DNA from: Gordionus sp. m RMFG-2023
Taxonomy: Eukaryota > Nematomorpha > Gordioida > Chordodea > Parachordodidae
Assembly (NCBI RefSeq): GCF_954871325.1
Contig: NC_088777.1
Span: forward strand, 19,383,366 to 19,447,365
Length of the DNA: 64,000 nucleotides
Direction of reading: 5' to 3'
Positions 54,020 to 64,000 of the stretch are shown in pieces. The notes under the pieces are model-generated. The model made no database searches. It was not told the DNA's origin and saw only the letters and a program-made list of their open reading frames with translations. Positions within the stretch are counted from its first letter, which is position 1; every line of letters begins with the position of its first letter. The position numbers and the translations under genes are program-made.

Positions 54020-57000
54020 CTAAACCTGAGTCATGGTCATATCTTTAGTAGGATACACCCGAATTATAAAGCCAGACATCACCGAAATGATTGGCATGAA
54101 TGCTAAAAACCAACCTAGACCAGTGGCCCATTTGGGATAATTGTATATATCATCGTATCGTATGGGGGTATGTTTTGCAACGTGGAAAAACATAATAATC
54201 TATAATGATGATAAACAGTTAAATGATTAATTTTCATGGATTTTAGAACGCCTCTGCTTAAGCGATCTGTAATTATTTAAATCTCGTTTATTGAAATAAT
54301 ACATCAATTATATGTTTTTCTAGATTAAAATAAACAATTCATAAATATAATAATATATCAATTTTAATATTTTTCATAAACTAAAAAATATAAAGTTTAT
54401 TTTATTGTCCCCATGAGTGTTCCGCTTTTGCTATTTTTTCCTTTAAGTCACTATAAAATATTAGAAGTTTGCAAAACCGGCTCGAAGGCCCTTACTTTTA
54501 CGAAATTTTCTATTTTTCACTTACACTTCTACTTCCAATTAAAGTTGCGCACAAACTCATGACGCATCTGGAGGGACAATAACGAAAAATGTTACATATA
54601 GTTCAAAATATCCCATATTACACCATTTTAGAAACAATTTTTATTATGTAAACATAATTTCTAATATATAACATATTTTCCTCTTTTTAAAATGAAGCCT
54701 AATTTTCTTTTCATGTGAAGAAAGGGTAAAAGTTTTATCAGTGGTTAACAAACATAATTATCGGTGATCCCTTATTCCGTTTAAATGATCCAGGGAAGAC
54801 CTTGTTTTTTAAAAAACTCATATTGTTAATCAGCAGCCACCTTTAAAAATGTACGGATCCATTATAAAAAATTTTTTAACAATAAATTGAGGTGGGGGGG
54901 GGGGTTCGTAGACTATTATATTCTTCTAAGTAAATAATTTTATGTGATTGGTGATCAAATTATTACTCTTCTGTTAACTTTATTTACACAAGTTGAGTAT
55001 TTAAGAAAAATAAATTTAAACTTACAATAATTATCACTGGAGCAGAATACCAACACATGATAATGTACAACGAAGGCTTGTGATGCGTAAAAACTTGAAG
55101 TAAATAGGAGAATTTGGACACTCCTTATAATACATAAACATATAATGTAATTTATAAAACATTTTATTTGTCAATTATATTTAGACATGAATATTTAACA
55201 ATTAGTGGGGAATGATATTACATATAGACATGAAAGGATTTAATATTATAATTTTTATTTGACAATAGCAAATTTTCAAAAATATATAAAATATATTTCC
55301 GACTAATTATACCTCATTCGCTAAAAATAAAATATTCAATTATTTAGAAAAGGGATTTTTTTATCTTAGTTTATATGCATAGACATATAATATATAATGT
55401 ATATAGACAGCTTATCGAGCCAAATTATAAAACAAAAACGGTCTTTCATCTTTGATTTCACAATACTTAACATAAGAGAGAATCCAGTGACCCCTATGCT
55501 TTCTAGGTGATAGAAACAGGATACCTCCCCCTCCTTGAAAAATACCCCCCTTAAAAAAGTCAATATTTTTGATTCCCAAACCTCAATTATAAATTACGAT
55601 AATTTTTATTGCATCAATTTTTAATATACAATATAATTAAAATGTAAAAAAATACATACCTAAAATATTTCTTTTAAAATAAATAATTTAGATAGGGGGA
55701 AGAGAAAGCGAAAGAGATTCGTCAATATTTAATTGTTTAAATAGATTTTATTCCATTAATAAAATGTTTAAATTATCTAGAAAATGGTACTATGAAGTCT
55801 TGTTTTAATTAGTTTAATTTTATTCATGGCCCTTACGGCAGTCACGAGGTAGTAGGAATAGTTAATATTTATATGAAATTGATAAATTAAGGAAAGCAGA
55901 AAAATTTGAAAGTAAACGAAAGGTATAATAGACGAATAGTTTCTCTAGTTTGAATCAAAGTTTTAACATTATCATCAGACGAAGAAGGAGCTAAATAATG
56001 TATTATAATTATTTTAATAATAAATTTACAATTCTCATAGTTTGACAAGTCTTTAGATTCTTTAACCTCTAAATGTAATAATTACATTCTCCTTTTTAGC
56101 CATCATAAAAATATTTTGAAACTTAAACATAACTTCAAAAATTTGATTCGAATTCAAATGGTAAAATCAGATATCCTAGATATCATCTCTAACAAATGTC
56201 TTTTTCACCATTCCCTTTGGTGTAAAAAATTATGTTTGATTTAAATATTTCATCGGTTCATCTTTTAAAAATAAATAATATATTTAATAATGAAATTAAA
56301 TATATAGATATACCTTTCCTTTCTCGATTATAATGTTTCAAGACTTGAACTTTCAAAATCAAAAGGTAGATTTCTCTCCTTCATTAAATGCCTTTGAAAA
56401 AACATTTAAAAAATCAGTGTCATTATTTAATAAGATTAGATGATACATTAAATTCTCAAATTAATCAGGCAATCTTTTCCCAATTTAATTTAGATTATTG
56501 CAAACCCTATTCGACATGGTTTGTAATTTTGTACAAGCCAAGTGTTATCAACAATATTTTATTCAAAACACAAAGTGATAAAATAAAATTTTCTATTCTA
56601 AAAACTATGGCATTAGCCATGATAGAAGTAGGAGGTATTCAGAATCCTTTTAATTTGTTGAAGCTGACCTCAAATCATCATGAATTATAGAAAAAAAGCT
56701 ATATATTACAATAACCAGCTTCTATTAATATAAAATAAACATTAAGATAATATTACCGAGTGATATTCATGATGCGTGAAAATCGTTGCGAGCACTGCAT
56801 ATCTTTTAATAACATTGAGCTAAAACATTTCTTAGTTCTTATCAATTGGCATAATTGAACAATTATTAAATTTAATCGATGACAATAGCATCAAATTAAA
56901 GCTGTCTTTGAGGCTTCAACTCTAATCAAAGCTTATAATCTATTGATTCTTTCACTCAAGTTTGAAGCACAATCATAGCTTTGCCCAACTAAGAATTCAA

Positions 57001-60000
57001 GGGGTAGATTCATGGAACCAAATTTGCAATATATTTTTAATATCAAGCCCAGTAGTGTTACCCGTACATTATATATCAATTTTTCAACCGGCTTAGGCGT
57101 TTACCATTTTCAATATAACTTATTATCAAAGTTATGGCTTCTAATTTCGAAACATCACATGTATCATCAATAATTGAAAAACTTCTGCTAGATTCAATTT
57201 CCTTATAAATTTTTTATAACCATATTTTTCATGGTATTTAATTTATATTATTATACGATAAAAAATTGGAATATCGTTTGGATTTTAATCCATTTTGTTT
57301 TATAACCCTTCTTTTTTATTCATTTTTTTTGTATCAATAATTTGAGAACATTGTAAAATAATTTTTTTTTAAGGAGTATATCTACAAATTTTAAAAAGCA
57401 GTTGCTTCGTACCCCACCTTTGTAGTGGCCTCTGAATAAATCAATATATAGGTTTAAATAGGGATAAATAATATGATTGTCATGTTCTTATATTCGATTT
57501 ATTATTAAATTAGGTTAGTGAATATTTTTTTAATCACTTATAATTTAGTGTTTAAATTTTTTTTAGTTTGATTTAAATTTTTTTTACGATATTTATATAC
57601 ATGAATAAATTATTTACGGGAATATTATATATTATTCATCAACAAGCAAATTTAAGGTACTGAAAAATTAGTTTAAAGCTTATCAATTATTAAACTTAAA
57701 AATGGGATTTTCAATAAAGATATTATCCTAATTTTATGGTTATTATTTGTCTCGGATTAATAAATAATATTTTATATAAAAATTGAATATAAAATTATTT
57801 TTTAAATAATATTTAATAAATGATCATTTATCTACCAAGTTGGCGTGATTTCATTTTTTATTATAGTTGTATAAATTTAGAATTATAGTAATAGATAGAT
57901 ATGCTTTAAGCTTGTATTTTTAAATGATATTCATATATGCTATGCCCAAGATTGGAGGAAATAAATTTTAAAAGTTTTAATGAAAATAAATAAGTATTTT
58001 ATCGAAAAATAATAACATATTTAGAGAAATTTTAAAAGTTTCTAAATTTAACATGATTTTGTTAAAATTTGTAAAAGTATTGTTCCCAATTTTTAAAAAT
58101 AAGTTTAGGATATAGCCTTAAACGCTTCTTCGTAAATGTATCAAAATACATAGATTTTGTACATAATTTACTTGAAAATAACAATCATCTATGATGGGCA
58201 CTTTTTATCGTAATGTTTACGAGTAAGCAGTCTAACGTGTCAAGATTTGGAAGACTAAGATAAAAATCATGCACTAAAAAATTTTCAACTCGCAAAGGGT
58301 TCTAACTTCACTTTTAACTTGAAAAATTAAATTTTTATAGCATTGTCTGCACTAGAGGTCTGCAATAGGCGGGTTAATAGCCCACAAGCCCACCCATCCA
58401 ATATTTAAAAAAAATTTAACCTGCCATTTAATCCAAAAATTTTTGCCCGCCCACCCTTTAGTCTAAAATTATTTACCCACCCACCCATTATTTATAAAAA
58501 AAATAACCCACGCGGCCATATAAAATTTAAATAAGCACATTCTTTCAATTTTTTAAGCATCTAATAAAAAAATGATTTAGTTTCAGCGATGCATCCCTAC
58601 AAATAAGTTTTCTAATTTAGGAAATTGTTATATTAAGCATAAAAAAATATTCAATTTAAACGGATAAGGAATTTATTTGATCTGATAAAATATTTATGTA
58701 ATAATTAATATTTATTGATACTAAAAACTTTCCAGCAATGCTAATTCCTCGTTCAGAAGAAGTACAGGGTGCTGAAATTGACAATATTTTTCTAGATATT
58801 CTTGATAGCCCTGATAAACTTTTTTCTTATCGGTTCCATCAAAGCAGGATTACCGTTTGATGTATATCCTCTATTCAAGTGAGATTATACAAAAACTTGT
58901 TACTTTAAGATTTAAATATTTTGTTATGTAATTAAATAATGCTCTCCTCTGTAACAACTACATCTTCCCCTCTGTTGTTTAATTTTGAAGTGGATGCTAT
59001 CTATTTCAAACATTGCATATATAATTTTATAATCTTTAATTGAATCATCTTTGTTTTTGGGGAAACTGGTAAAATCAAATTTTTATCCACGTCTATGTTA
59101 TATTCTTCCCATGCTAATCAAATTCAACAAGTTTTGGATATATTTTTTACCTGATCAATTTCTTCCGGCAACAACATTCTCAGTTATTAGTACTTTGGTA
59201 TTAAAAATGTTGAAATTTTAGAGAGTATATTTTTTTTTAATGTTTACTTAAATGATTTTAAACAACAAATAAAAGTTATAAATAACCCGCCCACCCATAG
59301 TTTAAATATTTTTCTTAACTCGCCCACTCATCCGTTCTTTAAAAATTTTAATACAGACCTCTTATCTGAACTACGAACCGTTCTTATCTGAATTTTTAAA
59401 ATTTTCCAACAACTTACAATTTAAATAAACAATTGAAAAGTATTTTTTTTAATTTATTATGAAAATTTATTAATAAATTAAAATTCTTAAATTAATTTAT
59501 CTCGCCTGATCAATTTAAAAAGTCAGATATGAGGGTTTGTAGTGTTGCCGACAATATGCTTTTTGTGCAATGATTAATAGTCTTTCTAGTGTTAACTAAA
59601 TGGCATAATATTTTTAATAACTCTTCCGTAAAGATCTAACCGGAGCTAGAATTTTAACGTATAATCAAAAGATAATATGTAAAATAACGAATCTAATAAT
59701 TTGGTTTTCGTAATTTAATGCTTTTAAATGGAAATAATATATTATGTAAAGAACTCACCAAAAAATAAAACTATCATTATGACTTCGAAAAATGCCACGT
59801 GTAAAAAGGATATTCCAACGACGAAATAATCGATTAGATGTAGGTATAATATACCCTTCTATTATTTATTTATAAAAGAAGGTTTTAATGTCATAATTTC
59901 TTATATGTAACAGGAACTTCTACACCCCCCCCCCTCCCTCGAGCCAATGATATATTACCCCTTACCCCTATCCTACCCTCTACCAAATCAAAATAAATAG

Positions 60001-63000
60001 AAATCGAATATTTATTTAGCAAATAAAAAGAAATCCAAATACATTAGTGTCTCCTCCTTCCACTCCTTCAATTAAAATAATAATCTTGCATCTTAACCCT
60101 CCCCTTCTCCATAGTTAAAATTTCTGTTACATGTATGTCTGTATGTTTTCATTATATTGTAAATGATCAATTATAGAAAACTTATAAATCAGAATGAAAA
60201 AAAATGTAATTAAATCTATCCCTTTTCTTAATTCCTTTAAAATACATTTAGATTTTTGGTTTTATACCCTGGCCAAAAATACGAGTCCTATTAGGTATGA
60301 TATAATACAAGCTATCAACACTAGAGATTGACGTCCAGGCAAATATTTATCAAATAATTTGACATCGTAAAAACTTGTTACAACCACTTCAACCATAGCG
60401 AACTTAGTATATAAATGAAATAAAGAATTTAATCGATTTAGTCAGTATTTCAACATATTTTTCTTTAGAATATTAATAGAATATAAATCAGGAATAATTA
60501 TTAATATTCCTAATAAGTTGAATATAATTATATGCCTATATTAAAATTAAATCAATCTTTAAGTGTGAAGCTTTATAAATTTTAGAATATATTATATAAT
60601 AATACCTCTATTTTATTTATTACTCCCATCAAATAGAAATTAGAGTAAGTCGCGTTAAAAACAGTTACATATATATTATTTAGATACTCCTGGGAATCAA
60701 AAAAAAGTATTACTTTACCAAGATGGTCAACGTAGAACTTGATCACATTTGGAGGTTTTAGTATAATTATTTTATAAAATAGTAATATTCATATATAATG
60801 TTAATCAATGACTCACTTAGGTGTCAACGTTATTTATTTTGCTAACCTGTCTATCTAATCCTAAACATATCATCATGAGGAAATACAGGAAGGCCCATAT
60901 TTGCGTGTAGGGCAAAGTTAAAAATACTTGAGGATAAACCACGAACACCAGCCCTGGCCCTAATTACAATTTAAATATATTCGTAAAATCTTTATCCAAA
61001 TAATGTTTAAAAAAATCAGTGAATTAGTAAGGAAAATGATTATATATCCTTCTTCATTCTTTATATTTCATTTTTTTGTATGAAGGAATATTTTAGATAA
61101 TCAATCACTTAGCTATCATTTGAGAGTTTTAGTTATTAATAAAATTTTGAAAGGGCAACATTTTTTCTCCCTTAAAAATATCTGATATAGTCTTATTAAA
61201 TAAATTAACAACTTCTAGTTATAAATTTGGATTACAAATTTAATTAATAATTTTAATGATAGAAAATTTTGGTAGATATAATTAGTCATTACGGTGTTTT
61301 TAATATGAAATCAATATATTAAGTAAAAATTTGGGAAGCGCAGACATAATTTTAACTTTTTTATAAAAATTTAAACATATTTATTATGTTAAATAATACT
61401 GTACTTCGACAATCTTAATCAGCGTCAACTTTTTAAAAACCAGATTACAGGTGGCGTATCGATTTTAAGCGGAAATCACAAATATTTTAAAAACAATTAA
61501 ATCAACACTGAAAATGAATGATTATTGCATTCAACATCATTATCTTTATCGATTGCTTTTTGCAGACATAATTATAAAAATAGCCGAGGAAACTATATTA
61601 TAAAACTTCCAAAGTATAATCATCTCGATAAAATGAGATTTTTTAGCTCCCTAACATCTAAATCAATTATGAACTGATCAGCAATGTAGGAATTAACCTT
61701 ATAAATGTTTCACTACATGTAGTAAATTTTAACCTTGAGTGATGGCCTCCTCTATATCGTGATTGTTTATGTAAGCTATGTGCCCGATTACGCAATAAGT
61801 AGTAATCATGACGATGATAGAGATAAGGGAGCTTGATAATGACATTACTATCGAATCTCTTCATAATTATATTATTTAAATTCATAATAAAATGAAATAT
61901 AATATCTTACTTTTATATTTGAAAAGTAATGCAAATTATATTTTGATTGGAACTTTATGGCTATCCTCAATTATAACGGAAGCATTCCTTTGAAACCCTA
62001 ATTATAAATATTTGGCAAAGAGAATTATAGGCTTTTAAAACTTGGGGAATGAAAAAATCTTTTTAAATAGTATGGCATTTCTCAATTTTTATAAAAAAAT
62101 TTCTAAATTTTGGAATTTCCGTCCCCTTTTAAAATCAATAAAAAGGTTAATAAAAGTTATCTTTTTTTCTTAAGATTTTTTTTCTCTAATGATATCTAAA
62201 ATTTGGTTCCCCAACAATATTCTTGATATGCTACAAACTAACTTTAGCAAATTTATTACTTTAATTACCTAAAAATATTATTGTTTTCATCATTGTAACT
62301 GGCCAAAGCTATTAATGACCCGAAAGAAATACCGAGTGAATAAAAACTCTGAGTTGCGCCAAGAATCCAAATCTTAAATTATAAAATTAGGTTAAATAAC
62401 CAGTTAAATTATATGAATATAATATATTGAAAGGGAAGTTATTTAATTAATCTTTTATGTATAGTTTGAAAATAGGGGTATGAACATAATATGTAGGCAT
62501 AGGAGCCAAGAGGGAGGGCGTGGAAACCCACTTCCCTCGGAAATTCATTTGATTTTGTAAATATCATTTTAAGCCAATAAAAATTAGTTATATAGAATAT
62601 GTTACTACGAAAATTGACACAAGTAGGTATAATTTAATAAATGTTTAAAATAATGACTATAAATCAAAATTTTCAAAAAAAGCCTTTTAATTAAAAAATG
62701 AACACATAAATTATTTCTTTGTAAGTGCAACCTGGACAATATTTTTAATTTTTGGAAGGTAATTACGCCAGGCATAAGCAAAATTTAAAAGTGCAATATA
62801 ATATAAAGAATGAAAAAAATACATAAAGTTTCCATGATAAATTTGTAAAATGCATTAAAATATTTAAATGTATATGGAGACCTATGTCGATTAATATTTT
62901 TAAGTTGCAATTATTTCTTATTTTAATCAATGTTATATCGAATATGTTATATTAAAGGATAAATGCCCACTAATTTTGATATAAAACGCAATCTAATTTG

Positions 63001-64000
63001 AATACATAACAGATTTTTTATTTTTTAAATCAACATGTTATTTATTACGACACATTATTACCTCCGGCACTAAGAGTTTGCTCAGATCTGGCTTGATTAA
63101 GTAATTCATCCCTAAATAGGCCCCAGGTAGCATTGCTGATTTGATAAGTAATATTATAACCACGAGAAAAGGCACTGTCGCAGTTAGATAAAACGCCTGA
63201 ATTAGGGTTAAATAAATAAAATTTAAATAATAGAATTTTATCTTTTAAATTATTATTTCAAACTTGTAAAATTAAGGTATCATTTGAAACCAATAAAGTA
63301 TATCATTTCACTTTCAAACTTTTAAAATTAGCAAAAATACTTGACATGATAAATCATTTTAAACTTTAAAAATAAAAAATCATCATATAGATTCTACGAG
63401 TATCATTTCAAACTTGAAAATTATGAGAATTTTTTTTAAAATATTTGTCATAAGATTGATATCATATTATATGGTAAAATGTTATTTCATAATTTGTTAA
63501 AATTAAAGGTAACAAATGATTAATATTCCCATTTGAGTGGTTAACACTATAGCCTATTCACAATCATAAATAGCTTAAATCATCCAAATCTTTTAAAGAC
63601 CCAAAATCTTTGTAGTTTAAATACTACATGCTTCTTTTCATTTATAGTTCAAACAGAAATCTTAACCCGTAAATTTTGTTAGCAGACTTCTAATATGTTT
63701 ACAGACCGAGTGATGGCTATCTTTACTATTCTTCACCATAGAGATAATAAGCGATGACAAAAGAGAGGAGCAAAACTAAGTTAGGTTTGAGAGTTGATCA
63801 AAAATATCTTAAATCCTGTATCGCTATGAATAAACAGTAAGATTCATATGACCTGACTTCTTCTAACTAATTTTTAATAAGGTGCTCAATTTAATATCTT
63901 AAAGAGCTAACCCCTCCCAATTTAGTAGATTATATTGACATATACCATTTGTGTAGCCTGGTGGTACAACTTTACTTGGAATGCAATAATTATTTATGCA
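54020..64000 (-). CDS. SLC6-family transporter, 3' part (TM5-TM12), minus strand
   Basis: Plasma-membrane solute symporter of the neurotransmitter:sodium symporter family; the 5' end (TM1-3) lies beyond the window. Exons: 64000-63946 (extracellular loop 2, tentative), 63196-63062 (TM5), 62372-62269 (TM6), 61858-61734 (TM7), 60959-60847 (TM8), 60402-60268 (TM9), 59855-59759 (TM10), 55123-55026 (TM11), 54199-54026 (TM12). TM5-TM12 junctions keep frame with GT-AG borders. Landmarks: TATVPF and [48 protein letters not shown]4 may lie at 63710-63760 but its 3' border does not fit. Odd: TM8 reads GLDRQ where the family has GLDSQ, and the TM7 Asn of the Na1 site is Ser. The stop at 54020 leaves a tail of about ten residues unless 53741-53998 is spliced on. 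Substrate cannot be predicted. Confidence 0.85.
56333..56690 (+). CDS. Small two-exon gene inside an SLC6 intron, unknown product
   Basis: Exons 56333-56365 and 56418-56690 join through a 52-bp GT-AG intron to give 101 residues and a TAG stop. The peptide begins [11 protein letters not shown] and continues [14 protein letters not shown]; the rest is of ordinary globular composition ([28 protein letters not shown]). No family is recognised. It lies on the strand opposite to the transporter, in the 4.6-kb intron between TM10 and TM11. Support comes from the length of the second open stretch, the consensus splice sites and the intron size, which matches the short introns of casein kinase 1. There is no signal peptide or membrane segment. 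It could instead be a remnant of an unknown mobile element. Confidence 0.45.
56691..58352. other. SLC6 intron, no element recognised
   Basis: AT-rich intronic DNA. A segment at 56850-57250 is slightly richer in short coding-like runs but full of stops, and may be decayed mobile DNA. Confidence 0.35.
58353..59364. mobile_element. hAT-like element in SLC6 intron, old
   Basis: Ends TAGAGGTCTGCAATAGGCGG and, on the minus strand, TAAGAGGTCTGTATT, with CCCGCCCACCC-like words just inside both ends. The termini resemble the TAGAGRTCTGCA and TAGAGGTGGGC ends of the MITEs at 45351 and 49267. Flanking words GTCTGCAC and ATCTGAAC agree at six of eight positions. The interior of about 0.7 kb has no open frame. 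Confidence 0.6.
59924..59935 (+). repeat. C-run in SLC6 intron 9-10
   Basis: A run of about a dozen C followed by TCCCTCGAGCC lies about 70 bp upstream (in gene orientation) of the TM10 exon, at the position of the polypyrimidine tract region on the opposite strand. It is one of the scattered G/C homopolymers of the window. Confidence 0.6.

Noticed and set aside
63062-63196. Second open frame across the TM5 exon with NITY and NATW glycosylation-like sites
   Set aside because: The other frame gives the clear SLC6 TM5 motif (TATVPF, LPGA) and joins to TM6 in frame. The alternative resembles an extracellular loop only by chance.
1-64000. tRNA, rRNA or other structured RNA genes
   Set aside because: Scanned by eye for tRNA A/B-box words and conserved rRNA blocks and found none. 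A proper covariance search could still find one.

Overview
The window comes from an AT-rich nuclear genome of an invertebrate animal. The genes have spliceosomal introns with GT-AG (once GC-AG) borders, five of them only 40-51 bp long. The proteins are animal types: casein kinase 1 alpha, an SLC6 neurotransmitter-type transporter and a GAF-domain cyclic-nucleotide phosphodiesterase. The very AT-rich sequence and tiny introns would suit a reduced or parasitic lineage, but the sequence does not fix the phylum. About four fifths of the window is intergenic DNA, intron or mobile DNA.

Layout. 1-12.5 kb: gene-free DNA with small MITEs (a Harbinger type at 3307, a hairpin with TA target repeats at 9070), a broken Tc1 element (5519-7128) and older repeats. 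12.5-23.3 kb: a single 10.76-kb foldback MULE transposon with an exact 9-bp target duplication. Its two ~0.6-kb inverted arms are built from tandem CGCGAA/AGCGAA motifs. It carries a three-exon FLYWCH/MULE transposase that reads open from end to end, and it has been invaded by two hAT-type elements (13482-14110 and 17599-20270). 23.3-34.2 kb: older repeats, the first exon of a GAF phosphodiesterase on the minus strand (27106-27630), a decayed DUF4371-type hAT, and a short LTR-like element. 34.3-47.4 kb: a complete nine-exon casein kinase 1 alpha gene. Its introns hold a hAT element (35687-37219) and a nest of four elements: a Sola-like transposon (42134-46378) inside one GC-rich hAT MITE, with a second MITE of that family inside the Sola element and a third MITE beside it. 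48.9-51.3 kb: a decayed hAT split by another hAT with an exact 8-bp duplication. 52.5-64 kb: an unrecognised minus-strand reading frame and the 3' two thirds of an SLC6 transporter gene on the minus strand, with a small two-exon gene on the opposite strand inside its largest intron.

The most notable observations are these. (1) The foldback MULE is nearly whole, with satellite-like CGCGAA arms and an apparently intact spliced transposase. (2) The SLC6 protein has Arg in place of the TM8 Na2-site Ser and Ser in place of the TM7 Na1-site Asn, which suggests altered ion coupling. (3) Intron 8 of casein kinase 1 holds stacked transposons, and retaining this intron would give a different C-terminus. 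(4) Nine mobile elements are delimited by target-site duplications read directly from the sequence, so the order of insertion can be partly reconstructed.

The genes do not form a pathway; this is ordinary eukaryotic gene order diluted by DNA transposons.
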